DNA of 64,000 bases from Companilactobacillus kimchiensis (GCF_001438805.1 NZ_JQCF01000013.1:1-64000); one strand, 5' to 3'. Positions 43,404 to 53,463 are shown, numbered from the stretch's first letter. The notes: generated by a model from the letters alone, not told the origin. Numbers and translations are program-made.

Positions 43404-44153
43404 ATGAAGATTTTAATGATAGAAGATAATAAATCCGTTTCTGAAATGATGGGAATGTTTTTCCAAAAAGAAAAATGGGAAGCAAGCTTTGCTTATGATG
43501 GTAACGAAGCGGTCGATATGTTCAATGAGAGTCCTGATAAGTGGGATATGATCACCTTGGATCTTAATCTTCCAGGTAAGGATGGGATGGAAGTTGCTAA
43601 GGAAATCCGTAAGGTTTCTAAGACAGTTCCTATCATCATGTTAACAGCACGTGACACTGAAAGTGATCAAGTACTTGGTTTGGAATTTGGTGCGGATGAT
43701 TACGTTACAAAACCATTCAGTCCGATAACTTTGATTGCAAGAATGAAGGCTATTCACCGTCGTGATGAAAACTTAGCTGAAAAATTGGCAGAGAACACTC
43801 CAGTTAACGCTGAAGTTGAGGAAGCTGATGATGGATTTGACATTAATACAGGATTCTTTAAGTTGAATTCTAATACTCGTGAGGCTTACTTGGGTGATAA
43901 TGAAATTCCCGATTTAACACCGAAGGAATTTGATTTGTTAAAGACTTTGGCAAGCAAGCCCAAACAAGTCTTCTCACGTGAACAATTACTAGAACAAGTA
44001 TGGGATTACGATTATTTTGGTGAAGAAAGAACCGTTGATGCTCATATCAAAAAACTTCGTCAGAAAATCGAAAAAGTTGGTCCACAAGTTATTGAAACAG
44101 TTTGGGGCGTTGGATATAAATTCGATGATTCAGGAGTAAAATCTAAGAAATAA
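43404..44153 (+). CDS. OmpR/PhoB-type response regulator
   Basis: A 249-aa protein. The receiver domain has phospho-Asp53 in 'MITLDLNLPGKDG' and Lys in 'DDYVTKPFSP'. The C-terminal winged helix shows 'LTPKEFDLLKTLASKPKQVFSREQLLEQVWDYD' and 'RTVDAHIKKLRQKIE'. The linker is longer and more acidic than usual. Its stop overlaps the start of the kinase gene (TAATG). The regulon is unknown. Confidence 0.92.
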   Translation: MKILMIEDNKSVSEMMGMFFQKEKWEASFAYDGNEAVDMFNESPDKWDMITLDLNLPGKDGMEVAKEIRKVSKTVPIIMLTARDTESDQVLGLEFGADDYVTKPFSPITLIARMKAIHRRDENLAEKLAENTPVNAEVEEADDGFDINTGFFKLNSNTREAYLGDNEIPDLTPKEFDLLKTLASKPKQVFSREQLLEQVWDYDYFGEERTVDAHIKKLRQKIEKVGPQVIETVWGVGYKFDDSGVKSKK

Positions 44154-45643
44154 TGAAATTAATTTATCAAAATATGTTGAGCTTTTTAATTGTTATTTTA
44201 ACAACTCTGGGAATTATTCTGTATTCCGTAACTAGTGCCTCAACTAATTGGGAATATAATCGTACTTATAAAAGTTTGGAAAGCTATGCTGGAAATTTAG
44301 AAAAAATAGCTTTGAAAACTGATCCTAAAACTGGTCAGATGCATAATATAACCGGCGATAATATTCGGACGGTTGAGCAGGTATTGTCAGAACGTAACGT
44401 ACAATTTGCTATTTTTGACTATAATAATAATCAAGTTTATCCAACTGCACCAGCTAATGTTAAATTACATTTAAAAAAGTCCTATTGGACTAAATTGAAA
44501 CAGGGTAAAACAGTTCGCAATATTCAGAAACCCCAAAATACCGCAGGTAATCCACGTTTACGAAAGGATGATAATCGGAGTTATGTTTATGTCCTGACGC
44601 CATGGTTTCAAAATGGTAAGTTGATTGCAGCAGTTTGGGCCGGTTCAGATGTTTCTGAATTGCAGACTAATATCGGTGAGATTAATAGTCGGCTTTACTT
44701 TGCACTGTTGATTTCATTATTAGCAGCAATTATTTTAAGTTTCTTATTGTCGAGGTATCAAGTCAATCGAATTAATCGTTTACGTAGTGCTACTAAGAAG
44801 GTTGCCAATAATGATTTCTCAGTTCATATTGAAAGTAAGGGCCGAGATGAATTGGATGATTTGTCGGATGACTTTAATCAAATGGTTAAGTCATTAGAAG
44901 CTTCTGATACCGAAATTAAGCGTCAAGAGCAACGTCGTAAGGAATTTATGGCTGATGCATCACATGAAATGAGAACACCGTTGACGACTATTAATGGACT
45001 TTTGGAGGGGCTAGCATATGATGCCATTCCAGAAGAGTCTAAAGGTCAAAGTATTCAATTGATGCGTAATGAAACCAAACGTTTGATCCGTTTAGTCAAT
45101 GAAAATCTCGATTATGAAAAAATCAGAACCAATCAAATCACGATGGCTAAACGTGTCTTTGATGCAAATAAACCAATGCAGGATATTACTTCACAATTAG
45201 AGAAAAAGGCTAAGACATCAGGCGATGAATTGATTCTCAAGCCGTTTGATAGTGAACTCAAGACTTATGCCGATTACGATCGTTTTGTTCAAGTGATTTT
45301 TAATATCATGCAAAATGCTATTCAGTTTACTAATGATGGGAAGATCTTTATTAGTGGGACACGTGATGAAACACGTCATGCCTCAGTTTTCACTGTTTCT
45401 GATACTGGAATTGGAATGTCAGAAGATCAAGTTAAAAATATCTGGGATCGTTACTACAAAGCTGATCCTTCAAGAAAGAATCGTAAGTATGGCGAGTCTG
45501 GTTTAGGACTTTCAATCGTTCACCAATTGGTCGAAAATCATGGTGGTGAAATCGAAGTTAAGAGTAAAGTCAATGAAGGAACAACCTTTATTGTGACACT
45601 CTTTGATGAAGGTTTTGAACATAAAACTACTGGAAATGAATAA
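44153..45643 (+). CDS. Membrane sensor histidine kinase
   Basis: A 496-aa kinase: TM1 (about 8-28), an extracytoplasmic sensor region (about 30-175), TM2 (about 180-200), HAMP (about 200-255), then HisKA with phospho-His271 in 'DASHEMRTPL' and a HATPase with the N-box 'IFNIMQNAIQFT', 'DTGIGM' and 'GLGLSIV'. It is translationally coupled to the response regulator. I cannot name the signal; it is not WalK, since it lacks the PAS domain. Confidence 0.92.
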   Translation: MKLIYQNMLSFLIVILTTLGIILYSVTSASTNWEYNRTYKSLESYAGNLEKIALKTDPKTGQMHNITGDNIRTVEQVLSERNVQFAIFDYNNNQVYPTAPANVKLHLKKSYWTKLKQGKTVRNIQKPQNTAGNPRLRKDDNRSYVYVLTPWFQNGKLIAAVWAGSDVSELQTNIGEINSRLYFALLISLLAAIILSFLLSRYQVNRINRLRSATKKVANNDFSVHIESKGRDELDDLSDDFNQMVKSLEASDTEIKRQEQRRKEFMADASHEMRTPLTTINGLLEGLAYDAIPEESKGQSIQLMRNETKRLIRLVNENLDYEKIRTNQITMAKRVFDANKPMQDITSQLEKKAKTSGDELILKPFDSELKTYADYDRFVQVIFNIMQNAIQFTNDGKIFISGTRDETRHASVFTVSDTGIGMSEDQVKNIWDRYYKADPSRKNRKYGESGLGLSIVHQLVENHGGEIEVKSKVNEGTTFIVTLFDEGFEHKTTGNE

Positions 45644-45649
45644 CGAAGG

Positions 45650-45676
45650 TACACTCTGAAAAGAGTGTATTTTTTT
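45650..45676 (+). terminator. Terminator of the two-component operon
   Basis: TACACTCT (45650-45657) and AGAGTGTA (45662-45669) with a 4-nt loop and seven T's. Confidence 0.9.
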
Positions 45677-45730
45677 GAGCAAAGTATAAAATTGAAATAA
45701 AGATATTTTTATGAAAAGGGGTAAACAATC

Positions 45731-46354
45731 ATGAAATACGAATGGCGTAAACAAGAAAAAGAACTTTATACAACTAAGAAAAATCCAGTTATTTTATTAG
45801 TGCCTGGGCAAAAATTTATCTCATTACATGGAATTGGTGATCCTAATGGTTCAAATTTTCAAGATCGCATTCAGACGCTTTATCCGGCCGCCTATGGTAT
45901 CAAAGCTGCTTATAAGAAATATTGTCTGGACAAAAAGGTCGAATTTAATGACTATACTGTTTTTCCATTAGAAGGCATCTGGTCACTAACCAATAAAGGT
46001 CAACAATTAGATTATCTTGACAAGAATGAATTTAGCTATGACATCATGATTCGTGTGCCTAACTTTGTACCTCAGAATTTATTGGAACCAACACTGCAAG
46101 AAATTAAGTCTCAAAAAAAGCTATCATTAATTGATAAGATAGAAATTAAAAAATTTGAACCAATGCAAGTTGCACAAGTTTTACATGTTGGTAGTTACGA
46201 CGATGAGCCGGCAAGCTTTCAAAAAATTGATCAATTAGTAAAATCTGAAGGTAAAAAACGCATTTCTAAAATTCATCGAGAGATTTATTTGTCCGATGCT
46301 AGACGAGCTGTGCCTGATAAATTAAAGACTATTTTGCGTTATCGGATTAAATAA
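45731..46354 (+). CDS. GyrI-like small-molecule-binding domain protein
   Basis: A 207-aa protein resembling the GyrI-like (SOUL-related) ligand-binding fold: 'KFISLHGIGDPNGSNFQDRIQTLYPAAYGIK' and 'QVLHVGSYDDEPASFQKI' are typical pieces. There is no DNA-binding domain, so it is a stand-alone binder or hydrolase. AAGGGG precedes the ATG. Structured repeat copy C begins about 20 bp after the stop. Confidence 0.75.
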   Translation: MKYEWRKQEKELYTTKKNPVILLVPGQKFISLHGIGDPNGSNFQDRIQTLYPAAYGIKAAYKKYCLDKKVEFNDYTVFPLEGIWSLTNKGQQLDYLDKNEFSYDIMIRVPNFVPQNLLEPTLQEIKSQKKLSLIDKIEIKKFEPMQVAQVLHVGSYDDEPASFQKIDQLVKSEGKKRISKIHREIYLSDARRAVPDKLKTILRYRIK

Positions 46355-46375
46355 TACTAGCTGAATTAAAAAATT

Positions 46376-46576
46376 CTTACTCATGATTGGTTAAAGTGGA
46401 AGTGTACTTAACTTCCCGTCTTCCACAACAAAGCCGATTTGGCTGGAACGCAGTAGGCCGACTTGAAGCCGATGAAGTTCACATCGTCTCCAAGCTCGAC
46501 CTCATTCTAAGCAATAAATTGCTAAGAATGATTTTACTGCTGAGCCAATCGGCTTTGTTGTTCCAGACTAGAGAAC
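46376..46576 (+). repeat. Structured 3'-region repeat, copy C
   Basis: This shows the best-kept frame: CTTCCCGTCTTCC (46412-46424), GGCTGGAACGCAG (46441-46453), CTGCTGAGCC and CCAGACTA. The outer stem pairs 46425-46444 with 46543-46561 with one bulge. Inner hairpins are CTTGAAGCCGATG../..CATCGTCTCCAAG and the perfect 12-bp CATTCTAAGCAA/TTGCTAAGAATG (46503-46530). It follows the GyrI-like gene in the same orientation. Confidence 0.72.
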
Positions 46577-46602
46577 TCTTTGATTGTTATTAATTATAAA
46601 CA

Positions 46603-46675
46603 AAATCACACTAGATTATTGTGAATCCCTTAATTGAGGATTCATATGCAATAATCTAGTGTGATTTCTTTTTTT
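46603..46675. terminator. Long terminator hairpin (type E, copy 2)
   Basis: AAATCACACTAGATTATT (46603-46620) pairs with 46650-46667; an inner GAATCC/GGATTC stem and a T-run follow. It resembles the hairpin after lpdD at 20774-20836. Confidence 0.85.
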
Positions 46676-46700
46676 GAAGAAATAATCTATCTAATTAGCC

Positions 46701-46745
46701 AAACATCATAAGGGGCTTGTAATATAAGGTCCTTATGATGTTTTA
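46701..46745. terminator. Second hairpin between convergent genes
   Basis: A perfect 13-bp pair AAACATCATAAGG (46701-46713) with CCTTATGATGTTT (46731-46743). It is probably the terminator for the minus-strand transcript. Confidence 0.65.
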
Positions 46746-46804
46746 ATAATTATCAAAATATATTTAATATTTTTCAATTACACAATATATAAAACAAAAC
46801 CTAG

Positions 46805-46932
46805 CTCGGAGTAAGGAAGAAAAAATGGCTCAATAGCACTGCTATGTTCCAGCCAATTTTTTCTTCCTTACAGAGAGCGGCATCAGTATAACCTCTTCGT
46901 TAACTTCCGTTTTAATCAATCATAAGTAAGAA
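46805..46932 (-). repeat. Structured 3'-region repeat, copy D (short form)
   Basis: On the minus strand: GGCTGGAAC, a minimal AGC/GCT inner hairpin, then TTGAGCC and CTCCGAGCTAG. The outer stem pairs 46812-46831 with 46852-46872 (one bulge). The third hairpin is missing. The upstream flank (TTACTTATGATTGATTAAAACGG) matches that of copy C. It begins about 11 bp after the stop of the LTA-synthase-like gene. Confidence 0.62.
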
Positions 46933-46942
46933 CCAAAAAATT

Positions 46943-49087
46943 TTATTTAGCTTTTTTATTCAAATAAGACCAACTGTCGATCGGTGTACGGTCATCTTGT
47001 AACTGTACAGCATCGGTATTATATAAATCGGTAGTGCTCTTGTTACCATTTCGAGAATAAAGACTAGTAGATTTATCACCTAGACTATCACGAAGTTGCT
47101 CCATTTGTTGAACTTGATTCTGATAAGAATAATTAGCGGGATTGACAGGTGTAAAGCCTGCCGGAGTATAGAATCTCAAGAGATTCTTGTTGTTGATATT
47201 ATCAGAAGTCTTCAAACGCAAGTCAACTTCCTTTTCCCACTTAGCAACTTTGGTTAATAGTTGTGGATTATCGCGCATATCGATTTGTTCACCGGTTTCA
47301 TTAGAGTAAACTCGCTCGGAGTTACCGGTTCGATAGACTGTGTAGTGTGGAGTGATAAAGTTTCTATTGCGGAAAGGTACGATTGAATTGTGTTGTTTGG
47401 AGAAGAGATCGGTTCCCATTTGAACATATTGTCCGGTGTTGATACCAGCCAAATGTAAGATAGTTGGCAAGACATCAATTTCACCACCAAAAGTATGATT
47501 GATGCCACCTTTTAGACCATCCATATGAATCATGAATGGAACCTTTTGCATTGTCTGAGTAGTATTAAACTCAGTCCAAGTATCTGGAGATTTGCCTAGT
47601 AAAGTTGATAGGGCAGTGTGTTGTTCTTCATTTAAACCATAGTGATCTCCGTAGAGAACAACCATAGAATTTTTATCTAAACCAGTGGCTTTGAGATAAT
47701 TGAAGAATTCTTCAACTGATTTATCCAAATAATGGGCTGTTTTGAAATAACGATTGACCGTTGAATTGGAATTGTCAGAAGTTTGAAAATCACCGTTATC
47801 CTCATCTGATAATGGATAACCAACGTGGTTGGTAACGGTTAAAAATTTGACATAAAATGGTTGCTGCATTTGTTCAAGGTATTTGGCACCTTCAGAGAAT
47901 AATAACTTATCTTTCATACCATAGTTATTTTCTGATAAGGAACCAGGTGTGACATTATAGTAGCTTTCATCAAAGAAATAGTTGTAGCCCATGTTCTTGT
48001 AAGTCACATTTCGACCCCAGAAACTACCGGTATTACCATGGAAAACAGCGCTGGTATAACCTTTTTTCTGTCCTAGAATGGCTGGAGCAGCTTGGAAGGT
48101 GTTGTCACCACCAAGTTTTTGGAAGAATGATCCTTCGGGCAAGCCATAAAGGCCAGATTCCAACATAGTTTCCGCATCACTAGTCCGACCAGCACCTACT
48201 TCATGGTAAAAATTATCAAAAGAAACAGTGTTTTGGTCATTGTAGAGACTATTCAGGAAGGGGGTAACTTCTTGACCATTGATCTTCATACCAATCAGAA
48301 ATTGTTCAAAACTTTCCAAATGGATGATGATGATGTTTTTACCATTAGCTTTACCAAAATATTCAGGGTCAGGTGCAGCATAATTTTGTTTGGTGTAATC
48401 CAAGACATCATCAACTTCAGTTTCAGTGGCGCTGGAACGAACTTGGTCATTTTGAACTGAACGTACAGAGTCGTAAGCCAAAAAAGCATTGATTCCTAAA
48501 TATTTAACGATATAAGAGTGGTCAAAGGTCCGACTTAGCAATTGGGGACGATTGGCTTCTGAGCCAGCTAAATCGGCGGAGAAGAGCGCAACACCTAAAC
48601 AAGTGGTTGCTAGAGCGTTTAATTTTCTAAAGGGACGATTATCGATTTTGACAAACCGAGTGATGAATAATAAAAAAATAATAACAAAATCTATTATGTA
48701 GATTAGATCACGTAGTTGCATTGAACCGGCAGTACTGCTGCCCAGACCTTTGGCGACCTTGCTAACTCCGGTGATGGTACTGACGGAAATAAAGTCGGCC
48801 AATTCACGATAATAAAGGATATTTGCGTAAATAAAGACGGAATCGACAATATAAATGATTCCCATGACAATATAAGATAGTTTAGCTTTATTGATATAGA
48901 GCGCTAAACTCATTAAAAAAACAATTGTTGCCAGTGGATTTACGATCAAAAAGAAATGCTGAAGTAAATTCTCAACACTTAATGAGAAATCCAAGTAGTA
49001 CGCAACAACTGTTTTTAACCATAAACAAACGATTAGGAATGTCATAAAACCTAATCGTGAATTTAATATGGATTGAATTTTTTTCAT
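46943..49087 (-). CDS. LtaS-family phosphoglycerol transferase (copy 1)
   Basis: A 714-aa polytopic enzyme: five membrane helices in the first 200 residues, then a large extracellular sulfatase-like domain. The catalytic Thr302 lies in 'GAGRTSDAE', with metal-site motifs 'IIIHLESFEQFL' and 'VLYGDHYGLNEEQH'. LtaS enzymes build the polyglycerolphosphate chain of lipoteichoic acid. Start 49087 follows GAGGGA. The paralogue upstream (49167) is closely similar to the end of both proteins ('NKSTTDLYNTDA'). Confidence 0.88.
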   Translation of the reverse strand: MKKIQSILNSRLGFMTFLIVCLWLKTVVAYYLDFSLSVENLLQHFFLIVNPLATIVFLMSLALYINKAKLSYIVMGIIYIVDSVFIYANILYYRELADFISVSTITGVSKVAKGLGSSTAGSMQLRDLIYIIDFVIIFLLFITRFVKIDNRPFRKLNALATTCLGVALFSADLAGSEANRPQLLSRTFDHSYIVKYLGINAFLAYDSVRSVQNDQVRSSATETEVDDVLDYTKQNYAAPDPEYFGKANGKNIIIIHLESFEQFLIGMKINGQEVTPFLNSLYNDQNTVSFDNFYHEVGAGRTSDAETMLESGLYGLPEGSFFQKLGGDNTFQAAPAILGQKKGYTSAVFHGNTGSFWGRNVTYKNMGYNYFFDESYYNVTPGSLSENNYGMKDKLLFSEGAKYLEQMQQPFYVKFLTVTNHVGYPLSDEDNGDFQTSDNSNSTVNRYFKTAHYLDKSVEEFFNYLKATGLDKNSMVVLYGDHYGLNEEQHTALSTLLGKSPDTWTEFNTTQTMQKVPFMIHMDGLKGGINHTFGGEIDVLPTILHLAGINTGQYVQMGTDLFSKQHNSIVPFRNRNFITPHYTVYRTGNSERVYSNETGEQIDMRDNPQLLTKVAKWEKEVDLRLKTSDNINNKNLLRFYTPAGFTPVNPANYSYQNQVQQMEQLRDSLGDKSTSLYSRNGNKSTTDLYNTDAVQLQDDRTPIDSWSYLNKKAK

Positions 49088-49166
49088 TTTTTCCCTCATA
49101 ACTAATTTAGTTCACCGACTAATAATACGTTATTTCGGAAAATAAAAAAAGCCAGCTTTTGCCGAC

Positions 49167-51317
49167 TTATTTAGTTGTATCATTATTACCCTTGAGAACA
49201 CTGGACCAACTGTCAATATCAGTACGATCGCCATTAAGTTCGGGAGCGTCAGTATTATAAAGGTCAGTTGTTGATTTATTACCATTTTTAGAATAAACAC
49301 TGGTTGATTTCAAACCCAGGTCATTGCGAGTTTGAATCAAACGTTGAATTTCATTTTGATAGCTATAATTCTTAGGATCAACTGGCGTAAAGTCAGTCGG
49401 TGTGTAGAAGCGTAAGAGGTTCTTGTTGTTGATCGTATCAGAGAGCTTGAGCTTTTTAGCAACGTATTTTTGCCACTTAGTAACCTTGGCTTTTAGAATA
49501 GGATCCTGATTTAAATCAACTTGTTCACCAGTTTTATTTCGATAAACTTCAGGATTGCCGTCACTGTCCTTGAGAACTGTGTAATGTGGTGTGACAAAGT
49601 TTTTATTTCTAAAAATGGTGATGGGGTCATGTTGTTTAGATAGTAGATCAGTTCCTAATTGAACGTATTGTTTAGTATTGATGCCGGCCAAATGTAGAAT
49701 GGTTGGCAAGACGTCAATTTCACCTCCATAAGAATGATTGACACCACCCTTGAGACCTTTCATATGAATCATAAATGGAACCTTTTGCATCTGAGAATCA
49801 TTGAAGTCGGACCAATCATCATCACTAACCCCAAGTAATGGAGCTAAAGCAGGGTTTTGACTGTTGGATAATCCATAGTGATCACCATAAAGCACAATCA
49901 TTGAGTTATCATAGATGCCGCTTGATTTTAGATAATCAAATAATTCCTTTAGAGAATTATCTAAATAATGGGCAGTCAAGAAGTAATTGTTAACGGCACT
50001 ATTATCAGTATCAGGTGCTGTGAAACCATCATTATCTTCTTCTGGCAATTGGAAAGGATAGTGATTGGTGACAGTAATAAATTTGGCATAGAAAGGTTGT
50101 TGGAGTTGTTCCAAATATTTGACACTTTCTGAAAGCATTAATTTATCTTTCATGCCATATTCCAAACTGGAATCGTCAGTTTTATTGAAATAGCTAGAAT
50201 CAAAGAAATAATTGTAACCCATATTCTTATAAACATTATCACGATTCCAGAAACTACCGATATTACCGTGGAACACAGCGCTGGTATAACCCTCCTTTTG
50301 TCCTAAGATAGCTGGGGCCGCTTGGAAAGTGTTGTCACTACCAAGTTTGGAGAATAACGAACCTTCAGGCAATCCGAATAAACCAGTTTCAAGCATGTTT
50401 TCCGCGTCACTAGTTTTACCTTGTCCGACTTCATGATAGAAATTATCAAAGGACATAGTATTCTTGTCGCCATAAAGACTATTAAGGAATGGTGTAACTT
50501 CTTGTCCATTGACCTTATCGTTGATCAAAAACTGTTGAAAACTTTCCAAATGAATAATAATGATATTTTTACCCTTAGCAGCACCATAATATTTAGGATT
50601 AGGTTTAGCATAATTTTGATTAACATAAGATAAAACATCATCCATATCGGTACCAACGGCTTCAGAACGAACCTGATTATTCTGAACAGTTTTGATTGAA
50701 TCATAAGCCAAGAAAGTATTGAGTCCTAAATATTTAACAATATAGGCCCGATCAAAAGTTCGTCCTAATAGTTGAGGACGATTGCATTCGGCAATTGTTA
50801 GGTTGAATGAGAATAGAAAAACACCCAATAAAGTTGTCGCCACGGCAGTTAATTTCCTCATTGGTCGGTCGTCAATTTTGATATAATGAATAAGGAATAA
50901 AATTGCTATTATAATGAAATCTAGTCCATAAATAAAATCATGGGTTTGAATGAGGTTAGCAGCACTGCCACCGAGACCCTTAGAAACTTTTGAGGCTCCG
51001 GCGATAGTATTGAATGAAAGAAAATCACTAAATTCCCGAAAGTAGAGAATGTTTCCATAGAGTAAAGCTGATTCCAAAAGATAAATAACTCCCATAACGA
51101 TGTACGATATTTTGGGATTATTTATATACAACGCTATGCTTAGAAGGATTAATGTGGTAGCAATGGGATTGATAATTAGAATTAGATGTTGTAACGGATC
51201 CGAAACGCCTAATGAGAAGTCTAAATAGTAGGCAATAACGGTTTTGATCCACAAAGCAAAAATCAGTAACGCCATGAATCCAAGGCGTTTGTTCAAAATA
51301 TTTTTAAATTTATTCAT
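49167..51317 (-). CDS. LtaS-family phosphoglycerol transferase (copy 2)
   Basis: A 716-aa paralogue of the preceding enzyme with the same plan: five N-terminal membrane helices, then a sulfatase-like domain with Thr302 in 'GQGKTSDAE' and 'VLYGDHYGLSNSQ'. The Arg before the catalytic Thr in copy 1 is Lys here. In species with two copies, one often acts as a primase (LtaP) or is stress-induced; which is which cannot be read from sequence. A VanZ-like gene is divergent upstream. Confidence 0.88.
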   Translation of the reverse strand: MNKFKNILNKRLGFMALLIFALWIKTVIAYYLDFSLGVSDPLQHLILIINPIATTLILLSIALYINNPKISYIVMGVIYLLESALLYGNILYFREFSDFLSFNTIAGASKVSKGLGGSAANLIQTHDFIYGLDFIIIAILFLIHYIKIDDRPMRKLTAVATTLLGVFLFSFNLTIAECNRPQLLGRTFDRAYIVKYLGLNTFLAYDSIKTVQNNQVRSEAVGTDMDDVLSYVNQNYAKPNPKYYGAAKGKNIIIIHLESFQQFLINDKVNGQEVTPFLNSLYGDKNTMSFDNFYHEVGQGKTSDAENMLETGLFGLPEGSLFSKLGSDNTFQAAPAILGQKEGYTSAVFHGNIGSFWNRDNVYKNMGYNYFFDSSYFNKTDDSSLEYGMKDKLMLSESVKYLEQLQQPFYAKFITVTNHYPFQLPEEDNDGFTAPDTDNSAVNNYFLTAHYLDNSLKELFDYLKSSGIYDNSMIVLYGDHYGLSNSQNPALAPLLGVSDDDWSDFNDSQMQKVPFMIHMKGLKGGVNHSYGGEIDVLPTILHLAGINTKQYVQLGTDLLSKQHDPITIFRNKNFVTPHYTVLKDSDGNPEVYRNKTGEQVDLNQDPILKAKVTKWQKYVAKKLKLSDTINNKNLLRFYTPTDFTPVDPKNYSYQNEIQRLIQTRNDLGLKSTSVYSKNGNKSTTDLYNTDAPELNGDRTDIDSWSSVLKGNNDTTK

Positions 51318-51420
51318 TGAAAATTCCTTATTTGTAAAAATTCTTTAATAAATCTATTTAAAGGCTAAATAAATTACTTAATTGTTAGTATAATACGTTA
51401 TAGGTGAAAAGTGGGAAAGA

Positions 51421-52050
51421 ATGAGCAAAATGATATTTTTAGGACCTTTATACGATTACATATACAAAACATATGCAATGAAAATTAATCATTTTCCATT
51501 GATTAGGCTTTCTTTTTATGCTGTAGATAAAGCAATCTTGTATACCTTATTTTTTATTGTTTTAAGATATATTTGGATAAGGGTTAAGAAAAAAGAATTT
51601 CATTTCGGTCATGAATTTTGGCTGACCGTATTTGTTTTCTATGTTTTCCTACTTTTTGCTTTAACAGTTTTTCGGGATGGCTATTTCATATGGCAATTCA
51701 AATTTTATTTCCATCGCCCGTTGTCACAAATTAATATAATTCCACTGGTAGAAACATTTAAATTAACAAAAGGTCAGTCTTTAGTCGACTTTATTTATAA
51801 TTTATATGGTAATATTGTGTGGTTCGTACCAATGGGAGTATTTATTCCGGCATTGACCAAACGACACTTAGGTTTCCTTAGAGTCGTCCTGATTGGAGCC
51901 TTGATCTCAACTTCGATTGAAACAATGCAATTTGTTTTAAATACCGGTGTAACCGATATAGATGATGTGATTTTTAATACTCTTGGCGCTGCGGTAGGAT
52001 ATTTGTTATATTTTGTTGGAAAATGGATAAAAATGCGAATAAAAATTTGA
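51421..52050 (+). CDS. VanZ-family membrane protein
   Basis: A 209-aa protein with about five hydrophobic segments. 'INIIPLVETFKL', 'IYNLYGNIVWFVPMGVFIPAL' and 'TGVTDIDDVIFNTLGAAVGYLLY' are the usual VanZ landmarks. VanZ proteins give low-level glycopeptide tolerance in some hosts, but the biochemical role is unclear. It may function with the divergent LTA enzymes in envelope assembly. Confidence 0.85.
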   Translation: MSKMIFLGPLYDYIYKTYAMKINHFPLIRLSFYAVDKAILYTLFFIVLRYIWIRVKKKEFHFGHEFWLTVFVFYVFLLFALTVFRDGYFIWQFKFYFHRPLSQINIIPLVETFKLTKGQSLVDFIYNLYGNIVWFVPMGVFIPALTKRHLGFLRVVLIGALISTSIETMQFVLNTGVTDIDDVIFNTLGAAVGYLLYFVGKWIKMRIKI

Positions 52051-52105
52051 AATTTTCTTCGAAAATGATTAATCTAGTTTTGACGATATATATGGAGGAG
52101 AGAAA

Positions 52106-53446
52106 ATGACACAAATTAAATTTGATGATTCAAAATTAGGCAAGTTCATTCAAGATAATGAACTTGGCGAAATGCAAGCACTTGTTACAGCTGCTGATGA
52201 CGAATTACGTAAGGGTACCGGTGCCGGTGCTGACTTCCGTGGTTTCATCGACTTGCCTGTTGATTATGACAAGGATGAATTCGCTCGCATTAAGAAAGCT
52301 GCTAAAAAGATCCAATCTGATTCAGAAGTATTTATCGGAATTGGTATTGGTGGATCATACTTAGGTGCACGTGCAGCTATCGACTTTTTGAGCTCATCAT
52401 TCTACAACGTTAAAAATGACAAGGATGTTCCAGAAGTTTACTTCTGTGGTAACTCAATTTCTCCAAATTACATTGCTGATTTACTAGAAGTTATCGGTGA
52501 CCGTGACTTCAGTATCAACATTATTTCAAAATCTGGTACAACAACAGAACCTTCAATTGCTTTCAGAATTCTAAAGGCTAAATTGATCGAAAAATATGGT
52601 GCCGAAGCTGCCAAGGGTCGTATCTACGCTACTACTGACCGTGCTAAGGGTGCTCTTAAAGTAGAATCTGATGCTGAAGGCTACGAAGAATTCGTTGTTC
52701 CTGATGACATTGGTGGTCGTTTCTCAGTTCTTACAGCCGTTGGTTTGTTGCCAATCGCCGTTGCTGGTGCTGACATTGACAAGTTGATGGAAGGTGCTGC
52801 TGCTGCACGTACCGACTATTCATCAGCTGACCTTACAAAGAACGATGCTTACAAGTATGCTGCTTTGAGAAACATCTTGTATCGTAAGGGTTATACAACA
52901 GAATTGCTTGAAAACTACGAACCAAACGTTCAATACTTTGGTGAATGGTGGAAGCAATTGATGGGTGAATCTGAAGGTAAAGACCAAAAGGGTATCTACC
53001 CATCATCAGCTAACTTCTCAACTGACTTGCACTCATTAGGTCAATATATCCAAGAAGGCCGTCGTAACCTTATGGAAACTGTTGTCTTAATCGACAAGCC
53101 TAGACATGATGTTAAGATCCCTGCTGAAAAGGGTAACCTTGACGGTTTGGAATATCTTGAAAACAAGTCAATGGACTTTGTTAACAAGAAAGCTTATGAA
53201 GGTGTTGTCTTAGCTCATACCGATGGTGGCGTTCCTGTTATGTCAGTTCATATTGAAGAACAAAATGCCTTTAACTTGGGTTACTTGATGTACTTCTTCG
53301 AAATTGCTGTTGGTATTTCAGGTTACTTGAATGGTATCAACCCATTCAACCAACCTGGTGTTGAAGCTTACAAGAAGAACATGTTCGGTTTGCTAGGTCG
53401 TCCTGGTTATGAAGAACTTGGTAAAGAATTAAACAAGAGACTATAA
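52106..53446 (+). CDS. pgi: Glucose-6-phosphate isomerase
   Basis: A 446-aa enzyme interconverting glucose 6-phosphate and fructose 6-phosphate in glycolysis. '[21 protein letters not shown]', '[15 protein letters not shown]', '[19 protein letters not shown]' and '[10 protein letters not shown]' are the Pgi signatures; the length is typical of Firmicutes. Codon use is that of a strongly expressed gene. GGAGGAG precedes the ATG, and a terminator follows. Confidence 0.97.
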   Translation: MTQIKFDDSKLGKFIQDNELGEMQALVTAADDELRKGTGAGADFRGFIDLPVDYDKDEFARIKKAAKKIQSDSEVFIGIGIGGSYLGARAAIDFLSSSFYNVKNDKDVPEVYFCGNSISPNYIADLLEVIGDRDFSINIISKSGTTTEPSIAFRILKAKLIEKYGAEAAKGRIYATTDRAKGALKVESDAEGYEEFVVPDDIGGRFSVLTAVGLLPIAVAGADIDKLMEGAAAARTDYSSADLTKNDAYKYAALRNILYRKGYTTELLENYEPNVQYFGEWWKQLMGESEGKDQKGIYPSSANFSTDLHSLGQYIQEGRRNLMETVVLIDKPRHDVKIPAEKGNLDGLEYLENKSMDFVNKKAYEGVVLAHTDGGVPVMSVHIEEQNAFNLGYLMYFFEIAVGISGYLNGINPFNQPGVEAYKKNMFGLLGRPGYEELGKELNKRL

Positions 53447-53463
53447 TTATTAATAAATAAAGT

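Noticed and set aside
46387-46593. 68-aa open frame between the GyrI-like and LtaS-like genes
   Set aside because: It lies almost entirely inside structured repeat copy C, has no ribosome binding site and reflects the stem sequences.
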